A stretch of DNA of 64,000 nucleotides from Byssochlamys sp. IMV 00236. Its lineage: Eukaryota > Ascomycota > Eurotiomycetes > Eurotiales > Thermoascaceae. Position 1 is the stretch's first letter, and each line of letters begins with the position of its first letter. Positions 55,698 through 64,000 of the stretch are shown one piece after another. The notes under the pieces are model-generated. The model did not search any database. It saw only the letters and a program-made list of their open reading frames with translations, and was not told the DNA's origin. The translations under genes and the position numbers were made by a program. The stretch lies in NCBI GenBank assembly GCA_001931875.2, contig MSJH02000666.1:1-64000 (forward strand). The letters are read 5' to 3'.

Positions 55698-56934
55698 CTA
55701 AGCCTGGACTCTGAATGTACGACCACTGGCCGTCTTTCTCTCTCGTTCCTCGTTTTCGGGTCGTGCGCGGTTGAGAACTAGCCCGGTCAGCATGCTTGGA
55801 TTAAGAAATAGAACCAGGACGTCATTACCTTGCAGGAAATCAGCGGTTCGCTTCCGCATTCTGGTGTGGATGTATGCCTGGACACGATAAAATAAGCACC
55901 ACGGCCACCAATACAATCTCAGTTCATATATTACCTTTGAAGCCTTAATGTGGTAATGGAAATAGTCACGGAAGGTTTGGATGTGAGAAATGTTCTCATA
56001 GCGACGCTGGGGGGTCAAGTGACGAGGGAAAAGGACTGTTCATCTGTTAGCTTTGAATCAGTTCAATAGATCGAATAGTAGTAGTACCAAAAGTAACATA
56101 GCTAATATCATCTTCGTTCGCGTGCTTCAGCCCTGGAATACCCTCCAACTCCAATGGGGGGTCGCTGCGGAAGAGGACCTGCGGCGCATTCTGTAGCGTG
56201 AGGACGCGACGCCTAGCATCGACGAATTCCTGCGAATCTGTCAGTTTGACCCCTTTTGAGGCAGACTCACAAGAATGTTCATACCTGCAAAAACACTTTT
56301 CCGAAGATACGGTCCGTCTCTTCACGGAAGACCGTGCTGAATATCACGGTGACCCGATCGTGGCTTGCCTTGATATAGATAGCTTCCTCCTCTCGGTAAT
56401 GGATAGCCATGACCTCCCCACCTTCCCTGACACCCTGCGGAGCAGCTTCCGTTGTGTATTTCGAGGCCTCTTCGGACAGCTTGGCGAATTCATCAAATGC
56501 GCGCTCGAACGGAGCTGCCATTGCGTTCCGCTTCAGCAGAGCAAGACGCATGATCAGTTCCTCCTTCGCCTCAGCCTCAGCCGGAAGGTTCTCGAGGTCT
56601 ATCAGGACCGAGAAATCATATCCCGGTTCCGGAGTGACGATATAGGGACCGTACTCCCGCTCCAACACCGCCTGAGCACCATACTGCACCAATTCTCGGA
56701 AACACTTCACAGAAATGGAGATAAGGATCTTGGTCTTGGATTCGGGAGTCGAAACATGGAAGGTAACACCGTCAAAGTCAGAGACAACCTGGTCGATCGA
56801 CACTGGGGGCCCTCTAGCAACGGGAGTTAGCTGCTGCCTCGAGTAGCCATGTGTAGATTGGCGGGGTCGTACCCGGAGAACCGCTCCGTTAGGAGGGATT
56901 GGATCAGAACGTTCTGGTAGTCGAGGAGAAGCAT
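55698..56934 (-). CDS. arc35: Arp2/3 complex subunit 2 (ARPC2/p34-Arc, ARC35)
   Basis: Six exons, 56934-56873, 56813-56285, 56229-56088, 56035-55935, 55877-55829 and 55777-55698, give 320 residues. ARPC2 is a core scaffold of the Arp2/3 complex that nucleates branched actin; it contacts ARPC4 and the mother filament. Family blocks appear in order across the junctions: [73 protein letters not shown] joined to [18 protein letters not shown] joined to [16 protein letters not shown], and VLNRARPE to the end. Each intron is 41-60 nt with GT..AG. A longer open frame starting at 56959 is out of frame for the true start and was not used. It is divergent from utp12 across 252 bp. Confidence 0.94.
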
Positions 56935-57186
56935 GGCGAAAGACAGTCAAGCATGCCACTGAGCCGCCTTCCTTGATCTCAGCGAGCAGCAGTGATGTTG
57001 GTTTCAGTCTGGGGGAGTTGGCGCTGGTCTACGGTCGTCATCCAGGCCGCGTGTGGGTATCGCTGCTCAGCGGGTCGCTGTGGCTGCCCGTAGACGCCGG
57101 GGAAGTTGCGGCGCTAGCGGCGTATCGATACGAAAAGTTGCCCAGACGCAGCGCAAGCTCCAAATTTTTGTCCGCAGCGCTCAAAG
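56935..57186. promoter_or_regulatory. 252-bp bidirectional promoter between arc35 and utp12
   Basis: The start codons of the two divergent genes are only 252 bp apart, with no other gene between them, so promoter elements must be shared or interleaved. The sequence is GC-rich with no obvious TATA box. Confidence 0.6.
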
Positions 57187-60100
57187 ATGGTCAAGTCGTA
57201 TTTGTGAGTAAAACAGTCCAGATAGTATGCGCTATGGCTCTGGAAAACTGACAATCACAGGAAATTCGAGCATTCCCACACCTTTGGTCTCGTCGCGTCC
57301 GCCTCTTCCAATGCGGTCTGGACCAGAGACGAAGATGTCTTTGGGACGGCGAGGCCAACAGGCGCAGGACGGGCAATAGTCGGAGCAAGCGAAGAGGTCC
57401 TGTGCTGGGATGTGAAGAAGGGTGAACTGCTCAGCAGATGGCGCGATCCAGGCTGTAACGCTGAAGTTACTGCTATCACGCAAAGCAAGACCGATCAAGA
57501 TATATTCGCAGTTGGGTAAGTGCGCAGAAAATTTGTTGTAATGGGCATACACTGATTATCTGCACAGTTACGAGGACGGAAGCATCAGACTATGGGACTC
57601 AAGGATTTCGACAATCATAATCTCTTTCAATGGTCACAAATCAGCTATCACCCACCTCGCCTTCGACAAGGCTGGAGTGCGACTCGCCAGTGGTTCGAGG
57701 GACACGGATATTATAGTATGGGATCTTATAGCTGAAGTCGGTCTGTACAAGCTTCGTGGACACACCGATCAGGTCACTTCTCTACATTTCCTGAACCCGT
57801 TGGGGGAATACAGCGAAGAGCTCACCGGCGCGACGCAAAGTGACCATGGAGGATTCCTATTGACAACTGGTAAAGACTCTCTGATAAAAGTCTGGGATCT
57901 GGCTTCACAGCACTGCATCGAGACGCACGTTGCGCAGAGTAATGGGGAATGCTGGGCTCTTGGCCTGTCGCCCGACCAGAGCGGCTGCATTACAGCAGGA
58001 AACGATGGAGAACTTAAGGTGTGGTCAATTGATGAGAATGCGATGATCGAAATCTCGAAAGAAAAGGCCGGCTTCGAGAATCGTCGGATTTTGACCGAGA
58101 GGGGTACGTTCTATCGCAACGGCAAGGATCGCACTATCAGCATTCGCTTTCATCCGCGGTCGGATTATATCGGTGTTCATGGCTCTGAAAAGGCAGTTGA
58201 AATCTGGCGGATACGCTCAGAAACTGAGGTGCAGAAGAGCCTGGCAAGGAAGCGCAAGCGAAGAAAGGAGAAGGAAGCTGAGCGTGCAGCCGGTGAAGAC
58301 AAAGCGGTTGTGCCAGCCGAAGATAAGCCTGAGGATATATCTACTGCTCCTGTGACCGAGGTTTTCGTGCCTCATGTCATCGTCCGGACAGGTGGAAAGA
58401 TGCGATCTTTCGACTGGATCACTACGAAGTCAAGTGGTAATCTGCAGCTCCTCGCGGCCACGACCAACAATCAACTGGAAACTTACAACGTGGCGACAGC
58501 CAGCAAGAAGAAGAAGGATGCAGAGGAGAACGATTATACGCGGACACTCGCGGTGGATATCCCGGGTCACAGAACAGATATTCGGTCAGTAGCCTTGAGT
58601 TCTGACGACCGAATGTTGGCCTCCGCCTCAAACGGCACTCTAAAGATCTGGAATGTGAGGACACAGAATTGCCTGCGTACCTTAGAGTGCGGTTACTCTC
58701 TCTGTTCTACGTTCCTTCCTGGAGACAAAATCGTCGTTGTGGGCAACAAGAATGGTGATTTGGAGGTTTTCGACATTGCGTCTTCTACTCTGCTGGACAC
58801 TGTTAAAGCTCATGATGGTCCTGTTTGGACTCTGCAAGTCCACCCGGATGGCAAGTCCATGGTGACGGGTAGTGCAGACAAAACAGCAAAGTTCTGGAAA
58901 TTTGAAGTCGTTCAGGAAGAGGTCCTTGGGACCAAGCGGACTACACCCCGACTCAAGCTGGTTCACACCAGGACATTGAAGGTCAATGATGATATCCTCA
59001 GTCTCCGCTTCTCGCCTGACGCTCGTCTTCTGGCTGTATCTCTTCTGGACAACACAGTCAAGGTGTTTTTTGTTGATACTCTCAAACTCTTCCTCAACCT
59101 ATACGGCCACAAGCTCCCCGTCTTGAATATGGATATATCTTACGACAGCAAGTTGATCGTCACTTGTTCCGCTGATAAGAATGTGCGCCTCTGGGGTCTT
59201 GATTTCGGTGACTGCCACAAGGCATTCTTCGCACACCAGGACAGTATTATGGCTGTCGCTTTCGTTCCCAATAACAACGAAGGCAACGGACATAACTTCT
59301 TCAGTGCAAGCAAAGACCGCGTAATCAAGTACTGGGATGGCGATAAGTTTGAACAGATCCAGAAACTGGAGGGTCACCACGGTGAGATCTGGGCTTTAGC
59401 GGTGAGCCACTCGGGGGAATTCCTCGTCAGCGCCAGTCATGACAAGAGCATCCGTACCTGGCAGCAAACTGATGAGCAGATCTTCCTCGAGGAAGAACGA
59501 GAGAAAGAACTTGAGGAGTTGTATGAAAGCACCCTCACAGCATCTCTCGAGCAGGAAGAAGATGAAGATGGTGAAAAGGCAGAGGCAGTCGACGCGGGCA
59601 AGCAAACAGTCGTCACCTTAATGGCTGGAGAAAGGATCGTCGAGGCTCTTGACCTGGGTATGGAGGATCTCGAAGTTGTCCGGCAATGGAAGCAAGTCAA
59701 AGCTGCTCAACCCAATGCAGCTCCCCCTGCTCGAAACCCGCTATACATGGCACTGGGCAACATCTCTGCCGAACGACATCTACTCAATGTGGTGGAAAAG
59801 ATCCCGGCAGCTGCTCTGCAGGACGCTCTCCTGGTTCTGCCATTTTCTAAACTGCCTGCACTTTTCACCTTCTTAAACATCTGGGCGGAGCGTGAGTGGA
59901 ATATTCCGCTCACTTGCCGTGTGCTCTTCTTCATGCTGAAGACTCATCACCGGCAGATCATCGCAAGCCGCATGATGCGTCCTATGCTTGACGGTATCCG
60001 AGCATCACTGCGTCGTGTGTTGGCCAGGCAGAAGGATGAGATGGGCTTCAACCTTGCTGCTTTGCAGTTCATCAGCACACAGGTCCGGGAGCGGACCCGG

Positions 60101-60187
60101 AAAGACTATGTCGATGTGGACACCTGGGAGGATGAACAGCCTGCAAAGGGCACGGGCAAGAAACGAGCATTCGTTAGTGTTGCTTGA
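57187..60187 (+). CDS. utp12: SSU processome WD40 protein UTP12 (DIP2)
   Basis: Exons 57187-57203 (17 nt), 57261-57515 and 57568-60187 give 963 residues. Utp12/Dip2 is part of the UTP-B subcomplex that binds U3 snoRNP and 5' ETS pre-rRNA for 18S rRNA maturation. Two WD40 propellers are visible: early lines such as GYEDGSIRLWDSR, LASGSRDTDIIVWDL and AGNDGELKVWSI, and later ones such as LASASNGTLKIWNV, MVTGSADKTAKFWKF, VTCSADKNVRLWGLDF and VSASHDKSIRTW. A basic charged loop lies between them (ARKRKRRKEKEAERAAGE). The C-terminal Utp12 domain reads LLVLPFSKLPALFTFLNIW, then FFMLKTHHRQI and SLRRVLARQKDEMGFNLAAL. Length is close to the yeast protein (about 940). The 17-nt first exon supplies MVKSYL, as expected. 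Confidence 0.94.
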
Positions 60188-61845
60188 TTGGAGGATAAAA
60201 GTTTGCGGCAACAGATGCATGTTGGCGGCGTTTCGTTATGTCTTGTAATGTACCATTTTGGAAAAGTTCTATATCCTTGGGAGTGGGCGGGTCAAAAAAA
60301 GTACGAGTTTGCAATATAGAATTTCTGTTTATTTCGATAGACACCATTATATTCCATGCTATTCATCGATAGACTATCACACTTTATGTGGTGTTTGAGA
60401 TCTACTCAAAGCCCAGCATATAGCAGCGGCGATCAGACTTCCCTTCCAAGAGGCTCTAAGATCAAAACTCCAAAGTGCTGTGAATGTGAACGGTCCAATT
60501 CCATATGTTCCCATGCACTCATAACCATTATAAGACCATCGCCATCGGTCGCTCAACAGACGCTAGATATACCTAAATTCCAACTCCGTCAGCAACAAGT
60601 CTCTTCCGCAGACCGAACGGCGAGATCAATGGCTCAGGGAAGTGAAACAGATAAACAACGGGCATGAATAAACTCCATCAGCAGAACCATTCTAAGCATC
60701 GACGACAGAGAAGACGTTCTTTTCATCTTTCTCTGCCATCCTCTTCCGGCTCTTCCTAAATATTGAGGTTCAAAGAATGTTTCTCATCATATTGGGGTTT
60801 TTCTTTTCTTTTCTTTTCTTTTTTTATTCGAGAATGTCAAGGGAAATAATTGATCATGAGGAATTGTGAAGGGGGGGTAAATTTGTTGTTGTTAGAGAAG
60901 TATTCACTTTACCTGTTATGAATTAATCGCATGCGAGTTATCCTGGAGATTATCACAGGTATCTAGAGCATTATTGTTGTTGTTGCAATTGCCATCACAC
61001 ATCTTCAGAGATATTTTTTTGGATGAGTTTTGCGGCAGTTGGAGGAAAAGGAAAAAGTTCAAGCTTGAGTGGAGTTCTGCTTAGTCATGGCGCCTAACCC
61101 TCTGGGTCTGACCTGTTGCCGTGTTGCCTGAGACGTGAGGCTGCCACTACAACACCCCTCAATCGTGAGAATCGCGGGGAATATTTTTACTTACAGATGT
61201 TTAATTAAAGCGCAGATACTTGTGTGATTTTTGCTTTGCAGTAAAAACTCACTCAGATGAATTGTAATAATGCGCCTATATTTATCAAAAAAGAATGGAA
61301 TATAACCAGTTATCTCTATACAAAACTTTCCACATTGCTCCTGCAATTAACCAATACAAATTCAATGACATGGACACATTCGCATATAGACGTGGTACTT
61401 GAACTTGTCTCTTCCAATGTCAAAAATTACCTATTCCATAGTTCGTCCCGTTTCGCTGAGTAGTCACAAATAAGCGAATCAAGCAAAGCTTAGATTAACC
61501 GTGATTCCGGTTCTTTTCTTACCCGGCTACGCTTTTGAGGCGATTAGTGTGCTATCCATCTCCGCATTTTGGCCGCATTGAATACCTAACTCCACGATTT
61601 CTATCAGGAGGTATTAATATCAATAGTAATCTAGAGCCTTTTCACTTTCCTGCGGTATATATCTATGTTATGAGACAACTTCTCTCAGACTCAACCCCTT
61701 TCTTCTAGAAATCCACCCTTCCGTCCATCATTAATCGATTCCAACCTATTACCATTTAATAGCATCGTCATCTCCTCCCTCCTATCCATATCAACCAATC
61801 CCTCTTCGAATCCCCTTCGAGAAGAACCACAGAGATATTAAAAAA
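60188..61845. other. Intergenic, AT-rich, no gene seen
   Basis: It contains a (TTTTC)n run at about 60797-60822 and G/T-rich stretches. Small open frames lack domains. The last part is the promoter of the next gene; TATATATC lies near 61655. Confidence 0.45.
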
Positions 61846-62520
61846 ATGCGCATCCCCTACGCCCCCTCCAAACCTCCTGAAGATTCAGACCCCACCACAA
61901 CGGAGATATACAACCGCATCGCAGCCCGCCGTCGCCCACGCCCACTCATCCCTCTTGATCTCGCACTCCTACACACACCACCCGTCGCAGACGGATACAA
62001 CTCCTTCGTCGGGGCGCTCCGAACCAAGACCATCGTCCCGCAATCTCTGCTGGAGCTAGCCATCTGCCGTATCGCTGTGGTAAATGATGCTGTATACGAA
62101 TGGAACGCGCATGCGCCATTGGCACTAAAAGCGGGACTACCGCCTTCTGTCCTCCAGTATGCCAGAGAAGTGTCAGTTATGGAGTTGAAACGTGCTGCGA
62201 CGGCTCGATTGGCTGAAAAGGAAGTGGATGGTGATGTTAAGGAGGCGTTGGAGAGATCTGGTGCCGGGGAGGTGGAGTTGGCGGTTCTCTTGTACACGGA
62301 TGAGATGACTGTTTCGGTGAAGGTTAGGGATGAGACGTTTGATGCGTTGAAGAAGGGGTTTGAGGGCGAGGAGTTGGAAAGGAAAATTGTGGAATTGACG
62401 GCGGTGGTTGCGGGGTATAATGCCGTTAGTCGGATTCTCGTGTCGTTGGATGTGGGTGAGAATAATGCGAAGGCGATGAAGAGTGTGCAGGAGATTGCGA
62501 ATGAATTGAAGGGGAATTAA
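61846..62520 (+). CDS. Carboxymuconolactone-decarboxylase-like (AhpD-like) protein
   Basis: A single exon of 224 residues. The helical CMD fold is recognised from LLHTPPVADGYNSFVGALRT, then SLLELAICRIAVVNDAVYEW, then NAHAPLALKAGLP, and near the end VELTAVVAGYNAVSRIL. The catalytic-type residues Glu70, Tyr84-Glu85-Trp86 and His89 (EWNAH) are present. The CxxC of AhpD peroxidases is absent (only Cys74), so a thiol peroxidase role is unlikely and a decarboxylase/lyase-like or unknown role is preferred. It is a common small cytosolic family in ascomycetes whose members mostly lack assigned substrates. The ATG at 61846 follows an A-rich leader and there is no in-frame upstream start. Confidence 0.8.
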   Translation: MRIPYAPSKPPEDSDPTTTEIYNRIAARRRPRPLIPLDLALLHTPPVADGYNSFVGALRTKTIVPQSLLELAICRIAVVNDAVYEWNAHAPLALKAGLPPSVLQYAREVSVMELKRAATARLAEKEVDGDVKEALERSGAGEVELAVLLYTDEMTVSVKVRDETFDALKKGFEGEELERKIVELTAVVAGYNAVSRILVSLDVGENNAKAMKSVQEIANELKGN

Positions 62521-62883
62521 TCCCGTGGAGTCGCGGTGTTGATGAGGAACTACGAGGGTGGATATCATGTTCAAAGTGGAATGGACACGAATAGTGACAA
62601 TACAGTCCACCATCAACATGCTTCTGGGCTATAGTCACCAGAATCGCAAGGATATGGCTAACCAAAAGACGATTCTATATTAGAATTAGCAATCGTTGTT
62701 GTACTGGCATTTCTCATCGCAAGCTATATTTGTATTACATACAGTAAAACCCCGAACTCCTCTTCTTCCGTATCATGCATGAATCATAATGCCGCTAATC
62801 CCAGAGCTATAGCACTAGGAAAGACTTGAAGGACCCTGTTGTCTGTCTATTATAGGAACACGGGTCAAAATGAAAAGATTTTG
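62521..62883. other. Convergent 3' region
   Basis: No gene is seen; the CMD-like gene and the WLM-domain gene end here. Confidence 0.4.
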
Positions 62884-64000
62884 TCACGAAACCTGCTTCA
62901 TTGTTCCACAACTTGAACATGTCCACCACTGGGATTCCATGAAGGCTCCGCATTGATGGCATAGCCACCCCAGAGGTCGCTTCGACTTACTCTCCCTCTC
63001 CTTCTCTAAGGAAGAGAGCAGTTCAGCAGCATTGCTGCGAGGTCTCACTAATCTGTCAGTCGGTGATGATTTTATTGTATTTCGACGAACGGGATTCCGG
63101 CCAGGATGCTCCACTGTTTTACCCTTACTGGACGAATCGGATGAGGATTTCATGCTAGAGGGTACAGGACGCTCAGTGGTGCAAGCATCACAGCAGAGAT
63201 AAGCCGGTGGATTCTCAAGCGTGCAGATGGGACATGTCCAGGGCTGATCGTATGAGGCGTTATTAGATATTTGGCCACTAGGGCCCTGAGGCGTGGATGA
63301 AGATCGTGCTGGTGTGGGCGGCTTCGGTTTTGAGCTCTCTGGAACTGGAGGCGGCGATAGAGTTGTCCGAGGACCGGCAGGTAATTCTTGACTTGGAGGG
63401 ATATACGACTCGCCGTATTTCTCCCGTTCTTCCTCTTGGAGCAACTCGATATAGGCTTGCATGATAGCTTGCTCATTGGCGTCTTCTTCTTCAGCCTTTG
63501 TTCTAAAGCCATTCTGCGAAACTTCGTCCGCAAGCTTTGAGGTCTGGTCGGTCTCAGAGACGCAGCCTCTAGTCACTTCGATTCGTCGTTGAGCAGCATC
63601 TGCGATGATTTTGCGAATATCGGCCCCCCTCTTAACAGGAGCTCCGCCGACTTTCTGACCAGAGCCAGCATACAAACCCCGTCTCTTCTCCGCATTGGCA
63701 CGAGCGAGTCTCCGAGCTTCGTCCATGGGTATACGCCGGCCACCAAGACGCTTTCCTTCCGAAAGGAAGCCTTCGCCGGTATAGCCACGGATTTTGAGCG
63801 TTGTATACTCGTCACGCAGCTGGTCCCATAGCTTATGAAATTCGCTATTATGGGGCCCAATATTATTATGACAGAGTCTACAGCAAATCAGCAAGGACGC
63901 CACACATAAAAAAATGAGAGGGCGATACTCACTCGTGCAACATAGTATCGACGACCTCTTCAAGACCGAGGAACTGTCGCTCATCAGACGGGTGCCGCAG
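62884..64000 (-). CDS. wss1: WLM/Wss1-type metalloprotease, 5' end beyond the window
   Basis: The visible part comprises an exon from the window edge (64000) to 63933 and one from 63877 to 62884, with a 55-nt intron (GTGAGT..GCTGTAG). Splicing creates the zinc-protease motif: TMLHE joined to LCHNNIGPH gives HELCH..GPH, the HExxH..H site of SprT/WLM proteases. GPHNSEFHKLWDQLRDEY and GYTGEGFLSEGKRLGG follow, as in WLM domains. Two RanBP2-type zinc fingers lie near the C-terminus, WTCPICTLENPPAYLCCDAC and GWLCHQCGAFMESQWWTC. Wss1/SPRTN-like proteases degrade proteins cross-linked to DNA and bind SUMO. The N-terminal part, including the start, lies outside the window. Confidence 0.9.
   Translation of the reverse strand, partial: CGTRLMSDSSSVLKRSSILCCTSEYRPLIFLCVASLLICCRLCHNNIGPHNSEFHKLWDQLRDEYTTLKIRGYTGEGFLSEGKRLGGRRIPMDEARRLARANAEKRRGLYAGSGQKVGGAPVKRGADIRKIIADAAQRRIEVTRGCVSETDQTSKLADEVSQNGFRTKAEEEDANEQAIMQAYIELLQEEEREKYGESYIPPSQELPAGPRTTLSPPPVPESSKPKPPTPARSSSTPQGPSGQISNNASYDQPWTCPICTLENPPAYLCCDACTTERPVPSSMKSSSDSSSKGKTVEHPGRNPVRRNTIKSSPTDRLVRPRSNAAELLSSLEKERESKSKRPLGWLCHQCGAFMESQWWTCSSCGTMKQVS

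Noticed and set aside
56279..56959. A longer ARPC2 start at 56959 (MACLTVFRH).
   Set aside because: The family start MLLLDYQNV lies in another frame at 56934 and joins correctly through a short intron, so the longer frame is an artefact of reading through the intron.

Overview
The window looks like a scaffold from a filamentous ascomycete, most likely a Eurotiomycete close to Aspergillus/Penicillium. Introns are short (about 49-90 nt) with GT..AG ends and CTAAC/CTGAC branch sites. Genes are interrupted lightly and lie on both strands. Several families (UstYa/DUF3328, Egh16-like, fungal HNH proteins, the ErdS AspRS-DUF2156 fusion) are typical of filamentous fungi. A 30-base run of N at 18182-18211 marks an assembly gap. 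No rRNA, convincing tRNA or CRISPR was seen.

Bases 1 to about 19500 are accessory in character: AT-rich, gene-poor and full of decay. They hold a C2H2 zinc-finger gene, a broken Tc1/mariner-like transposase fragment, a divergent glucose oxidase/catalase pair, an ankyrin-repeat relic, an HNH-family gene split by a roughly 317-bp MITE, a secreted beta-lactamase-like hydrolase with two homopolymer frameshifts, a UstYa-like (DUF3328) oxidase and a stand-alone RNase H-like protein.

Bases 19500 to 33000 carry the divergent pair that best fits erdH/erdS, the ergosteryl-aspartate hydrolase and the tRNA-dependent ergosteryl-aspartate synthase. They are followed by a BTB/POZ protein, an Egh16-like secreted protein whose predicted mature N-terminus is His-Gly, and an intact HNH-family protein.

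Bases 33500 to 64000 are mostly conserved housekeeping genes. Ribosome biogenesis is well represented: RRN3 (Pol I initiation), PWP1, UTP23 and UTP12/DIP2. Also present are CMC2 (cytochrome oxidase assembly), a mitochondrial PP2C phosphatase (PTC7-like), ARPC2/ARC35 (Arp2/3 complex), an F-box protein, two unrecognised proteins, a carboxymuconolactone-decarboxylase-like protein and, running off the right edge, a WLM/Wss1-type DNA-protein-crosslink protease. A 4.7-kb stretch (50977-55697) appears to have no gene.

Three functional pairings stand out. Glucose oxidase makes H2O2 and shares a promoter region with a catalase that breaks it down, although this catalase is unusual at a key residue. 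ErdS attaches Asp to ergosterol and the divergent hydrolase would remove it. ARPC2 and UTP12 share a 252-bp bidirectional promoter. Exon borders were assigned by eye from splice signals and reading frame and have not been checked against transcripts.
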